DNA of 24,675 bases. Source: Sphingopyxis sp. Its GTDB lineage: Bacteria > Pseudomonadota > Alphaproteobacteria > Sphingomonadales > Sphingomonadaceae. The translations under genes were made by a program, and so were the position numbers. Under the pieces are notes generated by a model. That model saw only the letters and a list, made by a program, of their open reading frames with translations, was not told the origin of the DNA and made no database searches. Positions 1-9,191 of the stretch are shown piece by piece (position 1 is the first letter of the stretch; each line of letters begins with the position of its first letter). The stretch lies in the NCBI RefSeq assembly GCF_016704835.1, contig NZ_JADIZJ010000008.1, positions 1 through 24,675 of the forward strand, given 5' to 3'.

Positions 1-186
1 CGCCGCCACGCTCCTGCCCGGCCGCTTCTCGAACATCTTTGCACAATGTCCTGCGACAACTCGTCATAGGATTCGTGACCTTGCTCCTGCGCTAACAGGT
101 CAGAGTTCCCTTTGCGTTCGCTCGGACGGCGCATCCGAACACCCTGTTATCGTCGCCAGCAAAGCGAGAGCGAGCCACGGTCGCAT
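1..186 (-). CDS. Small putative lipoprotein, C-terminus beyond window
   Basis: An ATG at 186-184 overlaps the TGA stop of the restriction enzyme gene (TGATG), so the two may be translationally coupled. The first residues read MRPWLALALLATITGCSD: a short positive start, a hydrophobic core and a lipobox (I-T-G-C, Cys16), as expected for a lipoprotein processed by signal peptidase II and anchored in a membrane. After about 28 codons this frame stops. A one-base shift near position 120-135 opens a plausible continuation containing LLAQEQGHESYDELSQDIVQ, which runs to the window edge. The shift is inferred from the many similar indels in neighbouring genes. I do not recognise a family and cannot state a function. 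It could also be a true 28-residue peptide, or chance coding behind the stop codon. Confidence 0.42.
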
Positions 187-3100
187 CAATCAATCTCCAG
201 CTTCGGCAAGCCACGCACGATCTTCATCGTCTCCAGACTGACCGTGATGACGCGCTGGAACAGCAGCAGGGGATAGGCGGGATCGCCGACGGTCTCGATG
301 GCGTAGCGGTTGGCGTCGTTGACGATGCCGCTGGCCTTGTCGGTTTTGACGCACTGGCGCTCCATCACCCATTCGAGCGCGGGCTTGCCGTTGACCACAT
401 AGTCATAGGCTTCCAGCGGAATGCCGGTCATGGTGATGCGCGGATTGTAATGCACCACCGTCTTGTCGAGATTGGGGCGCTTGCCGCCGAATTTCATTTT
501 CTCGACGCGATAGAATTTCTCCGGGTCGGGAATATTGGCCAGCCTCAGATCGCCCTCGGCGATGGTGACGGGGAAGGCTTCAGCGCTGTCAAAATCGCAA
601 TGCAGATCGCCCAGTAGCCGCCCGGCTTCGACAAAGGCCCAAAAATCAGCCGCCTTCTTTACTGCCGGGATGCGCGGCAACTGCTTGGACAGATTATCGG
701 CAAAGCGGGCGCGGTAATCCTCGCTTGTGCAGCAGGCCATAGACGTAATGAAACAGATCATCATGGCGATCGTCTCACCCGGATAAGCGGCCCGAAAATG
801 CGCCAAACCTTCATCGGTGATCGCATCGCGTTGCCGCCGCCGCGGCTGGTGCGGCGGCGAACAGACCGCCTTTGTGCCATCGTCGGACGGTTCTGCCCCG
901 CCATCGTATAGATAGCGGGGGAAGCATTTTGGCTTTTGCAACATTGTCAAGCTCGGGATGACGGGCACATAAGAACGGAAAATTTTGCTCCGACCCCTGC
1001 GGCGCATTACCCTTTATCTGAAATCGCATTTTCCGGGGAAGATGCTGCGGCATTTTCAGCACCATCTCGTTGAAGGTGCGGTTGTAATAAAGCCATTGGC
1101 GAGAAAAGGGGCGATAGAGGCTAGGCGTCAGGCAAGCGGCGTCGAATGCCAAAGCTTTGCCTTTCCAGATCGCTTTAATGCCCGCGTCCAACTGATCTTT
1201 GTCGGGTCGTAATTGAAAGCCGTCTCACCAATTCTTCGCGCGCCTTGCGATCGGAGATGGGTATGAGCGGCGTCGAAACGCGATAGTTCGGCGTTATAGA
1301 ACCCGATCAATCCGCTCATTTCCGCGTGATGTCATCGCGGCTGCGAATTATAGCCCCAGCTATCGCGACCGGTCACGACACCCGAGAATAATCTGAAAAC
1401 AGTGTAACGGCGGAGCTATCTCCCTTGTCACCTAACGGAATATAGGCGTCGAACGCCTTGTCGCGCTGGCCCAGCCAGTCGCCATGCTCATCGGGCGTGA
1501 TCGCTTGCCAGTCGTTCGTGCGGGTAATGCCGCCTATGCTGCCGAAACGGGCGACGGTCGCTAGTTTGTCCTCGCGTGTCCGATAATCGCCGATGTCGTG
1601 GAAATGGATTTGACCATGCGTGGTGGCACGGGATTCTTGACCAGCAATGATGGCCACCGGCGTGCGGCTTCCTGCCGAACATCTTGCCCGCCTTCGCGGC
1701 GCGCGCGCTCGCCAGACGTGCGTGCGTTCCCCGCGCAGATGAAACATAGATGCTGGCAAATTCGTCGGCCAGACATTGGCGCAAGCCATCGGCTGTATTG
1801 GCGTCCAGCCAACCTGCATTGGAAACATAGGCCACCACCCCCGCATCGCCGATCCGGTCGCTGGCCCAGCGGATCGCACGGATATAGCTGTCGTACAGGC
1901 CCTTTGCCAAGGTCGCGTTGGAACGTTTGCGGCGTAGGTTTCGCGGATGCGGCCATCTAATCTCGGGTATTCAATGTTATCGGCGTTATCGTTTTCGCTC
2001 CTTTGCCCAACCGAATAGGGCGGGTTGCCCATGATGACGCGGATATCCAGTTCCTTTTGCCGCGCCCGGCGATGGCTGTTGTCGGGCATCAACTCGGCCA
2101 GCATGTCCTTTTCCTGCTCGTAAAGCTGGAAGGTATCGGTCAGACAGATGCCGCCGAATGGCTGGTAATCGCCGCCCGAAAGGCTGTGATAGACCGCCTC
2201 GATATTGATCGCCGCGATATAATAGGCCAGCAGCACAATCTCGTTGGCGTGGATCTCATGGGCATATTTGTGCGCCAGTTCGTCCGGCTGGATTAGCCCC
2301 GATTGCAATAGGCGGGTGATGAAGGTGCCCGTCCCGGTGAAGGGGTCGATGATATGCACCCCCTTGCTGCCAAGGGTTTGGCGAAATTCGGATTGCAGCA
2401 CTTCGTTGACCGAATGGATGATGAAATCCACCACCTCGACGGGGGTGTAAACGATGCCCAGCCGCTCGGTCATCCGTGGGAAGGCGTTGCGGAAAGAATT
2501 TGTCGTATAGCTCGACAACGATCTTCTGCTTGGCCCCGGCGTCGTCAATGCCCGCCGCGCGCCGTTTCACGCTGTCATAGAAGCGCTGGAGACTGTCGGC
2601 CTCCTTGTCCAGCCGATGCTCGTCGAGCGCCTCCAGCACCCTTCCATCGCTTGGAAACGGGATTGTTGCGCGCGAAGCTGTAACCCTCGAACAGGCGTCG
2701 AACACCGGCCGGGTGATCAAATGCTGGGCCAGCATCTCGATAGCTTCGCCAACGGTGATGCTGTCATTCAGGTCGTCTCGGATTTCGGCAAGGAAACCTT
2801 CGAACGCGGCGCGTTCGGGCGTATCGGGTTTTTCGACCAGCGCGGTGATGCGGGTGATATGCGTCTGGGCGATCTTTGCAATATCGCCCGCCCAATCCTC
2901 CCAATAATCGCGGCGACCACATTTCTTGACGATCTTCGCCATGATGGCGCGTGAAAATTCGTCAAACACAAATGCGGTCTGGCTTTCGCCGCTGCCGCGC
3001 GGGGTGCTGTCGCCGTCGCCGCGCTCGCCGTCATGGCCGCCCGCGCCGCCGCTGCCAATATGGTCACCGCCGCCTTGCTTCGCCTTCGCGGCAGGCAGCT

Positions 3101-5077
3101 TGTTGCTGACTGCGACAACCTCGATATGGTCGCTGATATCGACGCCAAGGTCCGCTTGATTGAGCCGCGCATCAAACCGCTCGTCGTGGCTGCGAAGCGC
3201 GTTCAGGATTTGCCACACCACACGATACCGCTCGTTATCGTCGAGCGCCTGTTCGGGCGTGACACCGGCCGGAACGCCGATGGGCAGGATGACACCTAAG
3301 CTGCTTGCCCCGGCGCGCGGCGCATCACCCGGCCCACTGACTGCACAACGTCAATCTGGCTCTTGCGCGGGTGCATGAACAGGATCGCGTCCAGCGCGGG
3401 CACGTCCACGCCTTCAGACAGGCAGCGGGCATTGGACAGGATGCGCGCGACGCCTTCGCCCGCATCCTCTTTCAGCCAGTCCAGATGCACGTTGCGTTCT
3501 TTCGCGCCCATGGTGCCATCCACATGGTGCAACTGGCATTCGAGCACGGCGGCATCGCCCATGGCGTCCTGACCCTCGTCGGACGCCAGATATTCGCTCA
3601 CGACATTGGCAAATTCGGTGCGGACCAGTTTGGATGCGGCGATATCCTTGCAAAAGGCCAGCGCGCGGCGCATCGGCTGGGCATCGGTCAACAGTTCGTC
3701 TTTCAACCCATTCTTGGTCAGCGCCTTGTAACAGCCGATGATCTTGGTCGCGTCGTCCAGCTTCAATTCAGTGCCGCCATCGGCCAGCCGGTGCTGCACA
3801 CCGCTCGACACCATCGCTTCGTCGACGGCCAGCACCAGCACCTTGTAATCGGTCAGCAGGCCATTCTCGACCGCCCAGCCAAAGCCGCGCGTGAACAGCG
3901 TTTCGCCATAAAGCGCCGGATCGTCCATTGATGCCAGCTCGGCCGATGCCTCGCTGGCCTTTGGCGCTTCACCCTCGCCAAACACGCGCGGGGTCGCGGT
4001 CGTATAGAGGCGCTTCCGGCCCCCAATGAAATCCTGATTATGGACTTTGACGAAATTGCTTTCGTCCTCGCCTGCCAGCGTCGCGCCAGTGGTGCGGTGC
4101 GCCTCGTCGCAAATGATCAAATCAAACTCGGGGAAGCTGTGCCGCTTTTGCGCGTCGCTGATAACTTGAATCGATTGATAGGTGGAAAACACCACCGTCA
4201 TCCGGTCGGGGGCAAGGGGCGTGCGCCCGGCTGGCCAGTTTCGCTGCGTTAGTGGTCGCGGGATAATCCAGATCGTGCAGTTCGACCTCTGCCACGTCGT
4301 CGGCATCGCGGCGACGCTTGCCCACCTGCACGTCGGAACAGACGGCATAGGATCGCAGCGGGATCGCGCTGTCGATTGTCCATTCGCGGATCGTCTGGCT
4401 CATCAATGCAAGGGACGGGACTAGCACCAGCACGGTCTTGCCCGGCCCCGCCATTGTTTCGGCGATTTTCAGCCCGGTAAAGGTCTTGCCGGTGCCGCAC
4501 GCCATGATCAGCTTGCCGCGGTCGGACTCGGCCAGTCCGGCCTGCACCGCCGCGAGCGCATCCTGTTGATGCGGCCGGAGCGCCTTGGGTGCGGCGACCT
4601 TGATTTCCTCGCGCTGGAACCATGCCGTCCAATCAATCGGGCTTTCTTCCAAACGGTCCAGCCCGATGCGGGTGACGTTCAGGTCATCCAGCAAGGCCTC
4701 GGCATTGCCGCTCCACGGCGCGCCGGTCGTGTCGAGCACCAGACCGCGCGAAAAATGGCGCGTCGCGCCACTGGCAGGAAGCTGTCGATATCGCCCTTCT
4801 GGATGCGGTAGCCTTCCGCATAGAATTTGCACTGGATCGCGCAGAAGCTGTCCTCGCCCCGAATCTTGGCGACCAGATCGATGCCGATATCCTTGCCGTC
4901 GAGCCGCTGCGCTTTCGCCCAGTCGGTGAAGGGCAACACATCCTCATATTCCTGGGCCATGCCCGGATCATGTTTTATAAACGCCAGCGCGAGCCGCTCG
5001 AAATAGGTGCCCTTTTCCCGTTCGGTCTTTGCCGCCGCGCGATATTGGGCCAAAAGCTGGCGAAGCGGTGTCGTCAT
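186..5077 (-). CDS. Type ISP-like restriction-modification enzyme (nuclease-helicase-methylase), frameshifted here
   Basis: One reading of about 1630 residues, scattered over several frames. In order: an N-terminal Mrr-like PD-(D/E)xK nuclease (D67, then Q82-C-K84; E27 upstream); an SF2 ATPase with Walker A ACGTGKT near residue 192, DEAH near 323 and motif VI QSVGRVMRR near 578; an adenine methylase with motif I DPFTGTGTF near 910 and motif IV NPPY near 1017; then a C-terminal region ending KIVRGLPKLEID, taken as the target-recognition part. Length and domain order match single-chain type ISP enzymes such as LlaBIII, which methylate one strand and translocate before cutting. Start is the ATG at 5077, 30 bases after the upstream gene. 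Frame changes are visible near 4750, 4225, 3298, 2690/2650, 2505, 1920, several in 1640-1740, 1385, 1190, 1000 and 770-860. All motifs survive, so assembly error is likelier than decay. The last gene of the island operon before the lipoprotein. Confidence 0.86.
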
Positions 5078-5107
5078 AATCCCCCCGAACAATTCGTCGG
5101 GCGCACG

Positions 5108-5737
5108 CTAGACGCGAGATGACCGGCCGCCAAGCCTCCCCATCATCGCCATCATTTCCATCGCGCATTCGGCGTCGAGGTCCATATAGCGGTCAAGGTG
5201 CCGCTCGAACGTGCGGTTCCACATGCCTTTGGGACGGTGGAGTCCGGCTTCCCAGCCCTGATAGCACCCCAGCTTCTTTTGTAATCGGAACAGCCGCTCG
5301 AACGGCCGGTCCCGCGCGGCGTCGCGCTGGCATTGATAGCCAAGCCGCCATGCCTGCCGCGATGCGAAGCGGTCGCCGCCCGGTGGCAGATAGAGTTTGC
5401 CGACGCGGATATGGCGATAGGGACAGATCATCCACCACCGCTTCCCGCCATATTGCGGCCGGGTGAAACAGAGGCGCACGGTCTGCCGCACCTGCTCGCG
5501 GTCGTCGCCGCTGCCGCGCGTATAGGATAGTTCCAGCCGTTCCTCGCCCGGTTCGTGCATGATGGCATCATAGCTGATCGAGCCGGACGGTTCGCCGCCG
5601 CAGGTCCAGTTTAGCGTGCCGCGCAGGTGCGCGCCCTCCTTGACCCGCCCAGTCCGCAGCATCCACGCCAGATCGATGCGAAGCGAGGCGTCCGCCGTCG
5701 GCCTGCCGCTATATCGCCCCGAACCCCAGCCACCCAA
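5108..5737 (-). CDS. GGWGSGR-motif hypothetical protein
   Basis: Intact 209-residue frame. The start is a TTG at 5737, chosen because a GGAGG sequence lies five bases upstream and because the product then begins MGGWGSGR, the usual start of a widespread family of uncharacterised proteins in proteobacterial mobile elements. A central segment reads CPYRHIRVGKLYLPPGG, followed by an Arg/Gln-rich stretch (FASRQAWRLGYQCQRD) typical of the family. The upstream stop codon lies one base before the TTG (TGA-A-TTG), so translation is probably coupled to the HGGxSTG gene. The restriction enzyme starts 30 bases downstream. No catalytic motif, signal peptide or membrane segment is visible. The basic, Trp- and Arg-rich make-up suggests nucleic acid contact, but that is inference only. 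Confidence 0.82.
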   Translation of the reverse strand: MGGWGSGRYSGRPTADASLRIDLAWMLRTGRVKEGAHLRGTLNWTCGGEPSGSISYDAIMHEPGEERLELSYTRGSGDDREQVRQTVRLCFTRPQYGGKRWWMICPYRHIRVGKLYLPPGGDRFASRQAWRLGYQCQRDAARDRPFERLFRLQKKLGCYQGWEAGLHRPKGMWNRTFERHLDRYMDLDAECAMEMMAMMGRLGGRSSRV

Positions 5738-5738
5738 T

Positions 5739-6050
5739 TCAACCTCCCCGGCGCTGCAATGCGCCGCCAGATTTTCCTAAATCATCAGCCTTCTTTACCC
5801 TCTCATGGGGTTTGCCCGCCGATCCGCGTTTTCCGTTGCGGGCCGACCGCCGCTTGCCCTTGGCGGTCTGGGGTCCGGTGGAAAGCCCGCCATGCAATTT
5901 GCACCGGCCGGATCGATACAGGTCGCGGCGCTTGCACGGCGTTCCAGGGCGGGTGTGAGCGCCGCAGATCATATCTCTGCATTGGGGTGGAAAGTCCCCC
6001 CGCTCATCGCACCACTGTCGCCACAGCGCCCGTTTATCGGCATCGGTCAT
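5739..6050 (-). CDS. HGGxSTG-motif small Cys/His protein
   Basis: Intact 103-residue frame with an ATG start that overlaps the upstream stop (ATGA), showing operon structure. The middle has the spacing C-x9-C-x10-C-x2-H followed by GGLSTGPQT, the signature of the HGGxSTG family of small uncharacterised proteins found on phages and islands. The four Cys/His ligands look suited to bind one zinc ion. The C-terminal 40 residues are very basic (KGKRRSARNGKRGSAGKPHE), which would suit DNA or RNA binding. The N-terminus is acidic and Trp-rich. The role is unknown. The gene is followed one base later by the GGWGSGR gene, so the two products may be made together. Confidence 0.8.
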   Translation of the reverse strand: MTDADKRALWRQWCDERGDFPPQCRDMICGAHTRPGTPCKRRDLYRSGRCKLHGGLSTGPQTAKGKRRSARNGKRGSAGKPHERVKKADDLGKSGGALQRRGG

Positions 6051-6754
6051 GCGGCGTGCTTGTGGTCGGTTGCTGCCCGTTCGAGCGCGGCGGCGAGAAT
6101 CGTCGCGTAGGCAAGGTTGGCTATGGGCTGGCTATAATCGGTCTGCCACCAGCCGACGGGGAAGCGATGCGTGCGTCGGTCGGCGTTCCCGAAATGCCCG
6201 AGGGACTGGTTACTAGTATGTGTCCCCCTTTTCAGGACAGTATCACTTTGGCAGATTTGCGCCATTTCCGCTGTCTCGCTGTCCGCATTATCGGGACAGT
6301 CCGGGGTCGAATTTTGCGCTACTGTCCCGATTTCGGGGACCGTACTGTCCGGCTTTCGAGGACCGCGCGTTTTTGTCGGCCGCCATTGTTCATAGGCATG
6401 AGAGGGCGCACGATGCTCGCTGCCTTTCGGTCCGGCCACCCATGTCAGGCCCCAGCACGCGGCATGGGGCGTTTTGCGCGAAAAGCCGCCGGGTGTGGCG
6501 CAATAGATAAAGCCCTTGTCTTGCAACTCGCGAAGCGCGCGGTTGACTGCATCTTTGCCCAACCCCGTCTTTTCGGCCCCTGTGCGGACCGAAAGGAAAA
6601 ACTCGCCGTTGTTGTCGCCCTTTTCGAGCGCGGCCATCGCCAGCAGCACCTTCACCCCGCTGCCCGAAAGATGCCGCCATGCTTCCGATTGCATTTGTCG
6701 GTGATAGATGCGGATATGGCGCGACGTTGTCGCCCGGCGCAATTTGTCGGACAC
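6047..6754 (-). CDS. Winged-helix DNA-binding protein of the island (possible replication or control protein)
   Basis: Intact 235-residue frame. Residues about 30-95 resemble a winged helix: a helical segment around SGVKVLLAMAALEKG, then SVRTGAEKTGLGKDAVNRAL as a helix-turn-helix, then LQDKGFIYCATPGGFSRK as the wing. A Ser/Thr- and Pro-rich linker (about 125-185) follows, and the C-terminus is Ala-rich. The start is the GTG at 6754, eight bases after the stop of the AlpA-like gene; no strong ribosome site is seen, so coupled translation or a later start (Met21) is possible. The stop overlaps the next gene (ATGA). Such proteins in mobile elements are often replication initiators or regulators. 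The DNA encoding the linker carries clustered GGACAGT repeats, listed separately. Confidence 0.72.
   Translation of the reverse strand: MSDKLRRATTSRHIRIYHRQMQSEAWRHLSGSGVKVLLAMAALEKGDNNGEFFLSVRTGAEKTGLGKDAVNRALRELQDKGFIYCATPGGFSRKTPHAACWGLTWVAGPKGSEHRAPSHAYEQWRPTKTRGPRKPDSTVPEIGTVAQNSTPDCPDNADSETAEMAQICQSDTVLKRGTHTSNQSLGHFGNADRRTHRFPVGWWQTDYSQPIANLAYATILAAALERAATDHKHAA
6235..6350. repeat. Cluster of GGACAGT / ACTGTCC repeats inside the winged-helix gene
   Basis: The heptamer GGACAGT occurs at 6235-6241 and 6294-6300, and its complement ACTGTCC at 6321-6327 and 6344-6350, with a six-base match (CTGTCC) at 6279-6284. The copies at 6293-6300 and 6321-6328 extend to eight bases (GGGACAGT and ACTGTCCC) and form an inverted pair 20 bases apart. 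The copies fall in the linker-coding part of the winged-helix gene. They could be binding sites of that protein, an iteron-like origin, or a by-product of repeated Asp-Ser/Thr-Val codons. Confidence 0.5.
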
Positions 6755-6762
6755 TATCTATC

Positions 6763-6945
6763 TCACGCGGCGTCGCGGGTCGCCGGGCCTTCGGCCAGAC
6801 GCTTGATGCTGTCCAACTTCACAAGACGGCGGGTGCCGATGGTGATCGTCGCCAGAGAGCCATCGTCGATCAATTCATACGCTTTAGTGCGGCCGATGCC
6901 CAGCATACGGGCGGCGTCAGCGATACTGCAAAGCACGGGTTCCAT
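6763..6945 (-). CDS. AlpA/excisionase-like helix-turn-helix protein
   Basis: A 60-residue protein starting at the ATG at 6945, preceded by a purine-rich GGAAAGGAAA a few bases upstream. The core IADAARMLGIGRTKAYELID is a classic MerR/AlpA-type helix-turn-helix, followed by a short wing (SLATITIGTRRLVKLDSIKR). Proteins of this size and shape act as transcription activators of integrase genes or as directionality factors for excision in P4-like elements; which one cannot be told here. The same frame is open upstream to 7452, but the extension does not look like part of this protein: it overlaps a separate gene whose real frame differs. Eight bases separate its stop from the GTG of the winged-helix gene, so it probably heads the island operon. 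Confidence 0.83.
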   Translation of the reverse strand: MEPVLCSIADAARMLGIGRTKAYELIDDGSLATITIGTRRLVKLDSIKRLAEGPATRDAA

Positions 6946-7060
6946 AGCGCCATTTCCTTTCCGTTCATCCCCGCACGGCAATGGTTGCGGGCGATAAGGA
7001 AAGAATAGCGGCGGGCAGTCCCGGCCGTCGGCCAGCAAGGTCGAGAACTGGCCAGAAACT

Positions 7061-7490
7061 CTAGGCGGCGAGGTTATTGGCCTCGTCGCCGCGCCGCCGA
7101 AACTTCGAAAGCCAGCGGGCGCGTTCTTTAACAGGCTTTCGGACGGCTGTTCATCCCGTCCCGCGAACCAATCCGCCAGCTTGTTTTTTACCTCGGCTTG
7201 CGAGGCGGGGGTGCCAGGTTCCGTCGTCGGCCCATTGAAACACAATTGCTGCGACTGCGCGCTCCCAATCATATTTTGATGGCGCGCCGCCCTTGTTGCG
7301 GTCGGCCGCGTGCCGGCGCTGGAGCGTCGGCGGCCCACTTCAGCCGGGCGCACCTCGATATCGCAACCAACATACGTTTCCTCAAAATATCCTGGTTCGA
7401 AATCGCCGCCCGATGTCTCGGCGGTTGGGCGAACAATCCGCTCCATGTCCAATCGGCGCGCGGTTCCTTATACTCGGCCCATCTCGTCAT
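7061..7490 (-). CDS. Conserved-type hypothetical protein of the island, frameshifted here
   Basis: Reconstructed across frames. From the ATG at 7490 the reading starts MTRWAEYKEPRADW; a shift near 7445 leads into ERIVRPTAETSGGDFEP; a shift near 7310-7330 gives KGGAPSKYDWERAVAAIV and FQWADDGTWHP; a shift near 7195-7205 gives QAEVKNKLADWFAGRDEQ and PSESLLK; a last shift near 7125 gives RARWLSKFRRRGDEAN and the stop at 7061. The product would be about 143 residues. The PSKYDW... DWF...QPSES pattern is, from memory, typical of small hypothetical proteins encoded beside integrases in sphingomonads. It may hold a C-terminal DNA-binding helix set, but no function is known to me. It lies between the 53-residue ORF and the AlpA-like gene, in the same direction. 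Confidence 0.6.
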
Positions 7491-7513
7491 ACATGAGGGC
7501 AGGGTGACTTCAT

Positions 7514-7675
7514 TCAGTCCGAAGGAGGATCGACGTGCCCTTCCATAGCGAGCCGGTTGATCGCCTCATTAAGAGGCATCATCACAGGAACCTGAATCTC
7601 AAATCGCGGATCGAAGCGGTCCCATCCCCAAGACTGGATAATTGCCAGCGCCTTGTCATCGCCGTGAACGTCCAT
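7514..7675 (-). CDS. 53-residue hypothetical protein
   Basis: A small ORF starting at the ATG at 7675, preceded by AGGGCGA as a possible ribosome site, and stopping with TGA at 7514-7516. The product includes IIQSWGWDRFDPRFEIQ and ends MEGHVDPPSD; it is acidic, has two Trp and several Phe, and shows no signal peptide or membrane segment. Its composition reads like real protein and the frame is unbroken, but codon evidence on so short an ORF is limited. It sits between the integrase and the frameshifted roughly 143-residue gene, all on the minus strand. Function unknown. Confidence 0.5.
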   Translation of the reverse strand: MDVHGDDKALAIIQSWGWDRFDPRFEIQVPVMMPLNEAINRLAMEGHVDPPSD

Positions 7676-7837
7676 GTTTGTCGCCCTATCAGAAATTGCC
7701 CGTATCTGTGCGGATGGGAGTGAACATTAGCGGAACATGGCGTCCGCGGAATAATCGCGCAAGACCCGGCTTACCCGTCGGGGTTCTAACGGGGTGCGAA
7801 ACGCGGCATCGACCGAAAGCGGCCATCGGTGGCTCGC

Positions 7838-9027
7838 CTATTTTCGCTGCCCTGCAGCGATCGGCACCACGTTCCCATTACCGGCACCAACTGCAAACCC
7901 GGCCCAAGCGTCCATCAGTTCGCGGCGCTTATCGAAAAAGTCGGTGCGGCGATAAGCGGCCTCGACGGCATTGGGCACGGTATGTGCCAACGCAGCTTCG
8001 GCAATTTCGCCCGGCAGGCTGGTCTGTTCGGCTGCCCAATCGCGAAAGGTCGAGCGAAAGCCATGCACGGTGCAGGGGGCTTGCATATCGCGTAGCGCCT
8101 TGGTCAGCGTCATGTCGCTAAGCGTCTTGCCGCTCGTGGCTGGAAAAATCAGGTCGGTCCCGGCGCGCCGGATCGAAGCGGCGTTGCGGAACAGCACCAC
8201 GGCAGGGGGTGAGAGAGGGACGCGATGCACGCGCCGTGCTTTCATGCGCTCGGCCGGAACGGTCCAGACGGCGGCATCCAGATCAATCTCGCTCCACGTC
8301 GCGCCTCGCACCTCGCCGCTTCGCGCGGCGGTCAGAATCAAGGCCCGCAACGCCAGCGCGCCAATGCCGCCCTTGTCGGCCAGCCGCGCCATGAAGGCGG
8401 GAAGGTCGCTATAGGGCATCGCCTCGTAATTTCCGCGCTTTGGCTGGGCAGGCAGGCGGTCGGCGATGGCCGGGCCAAGCGTTCCGATGAACAGTGCCCC
8501 ATCCGGCCGGGCAAAGCGCAAGGTGCGGATAATCAGGCTGCGAACCTTCCGGCCAGTTTCGGGCTTGCGTGTCCAGATCGGGCGAAGGCAGGCGGCGATG
8601 GCGTCGGCATCGATGCTTTGCACCTGCAATTTGCCAAGGGAAGGGAAGGCATAGGTTTTGAGCTGCGATAGTTGCTGCCGCCGCTTGGCGTCTGATATTT
8701 TCGCGTCGGCCGCTTTGGCCTCCAGAAAGCCAAGCGCTGCCTCGCGAAAGGTGCGCGTCAATTCCTTGGGCGGTTGCAAGGCCAGATGCGGGTCGCGACC
8801 GGCGACGAGTGCGGCTTTCACCAGCGCCGCCTTTTCGCGCGCTAGGCCGAGCGTCACTGCGCGTAGGCTTCCAAGCCCGAACTCGCGCCGTTTGCCGTCT
8901 TGCTGAACCCGGCTACCCAGCTTGCCTGCCCCGATTCGCGAACGGCAAGAAGCAGCCCGTCGCCGTCGTGGTGCTTTCCCGGCTTTGCCAGCGCGGCGCG
9001 AATATGTGCTTGCGTCAGACTGCCCAT
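7838..9027 (-). CDS. P4-type tyrosine recombinase (integrase), one frameshift
   Basis: Site-specific recombinase that inserts and excises the element at tRNA-Asn. The start is the ATG at 9027 (product begins MGSLTQAHIRAALAKPGKHH). The N-terminal arm-binding domain is interrupted by a one-base loss near 8912-8918: reading W-V-A then R-V-Q-Q-D-G-K-R-R-E-F restores the usual integrase N-terminus. From 8857 the frame is open. Catalytic residues are visible: first Arg in TAARSGEVRGATW, HGFRSTFRDWAAEQT (H-x-x-R), a late His in ALAHTVPNAVEAAYRR, and the nucleophile Tyr in AAYRRTDFFDKRRE. Total length about 396 residues, normal for the family. The gene runs away from the tRNA 3' end, the standard layout for an integrase that uses the tRNA as attB. 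The single indel is probably a sequence error. Confidence 0.93.
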
Positions 9028-9191
9028 GACATCCTCAAAGTTCGATTTTGAACTGTTCCTCCTCCTTTTATCCCCCACCATTAGCGCGAAAGAGGGCGAA
9101 TGGCAACGAACGCAAGTGAACGGATCTGCGCAGATTTCCTATGGTTTTGGGGGTGTCGCGCGGTCGCTTGCGAACAGCAGCGAAAAGGAAA

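Noticed and set aside
186..5077. Calling the restriction enzyme a true pseudogene
   Set aside because: All catalytic motifs and the C-terminus are kept, and the same kind of indel occurs in essential genes, so error is the simpler explanation.
5627..6997. Plus-strand open frame of 456 codons across the island genes
   Set aside because: Antisense to four minus-strand genes with tight junctions and ribosome sites; composition is that of a shadow.
6763..7452. Long version of the AlpA-like protein (229 residues)
   Set aside because: The upstream part overlaps a different gene whose sensible reading lies in other frames; the ATG at 6945 has its own ribosome site and gives the normal family size.
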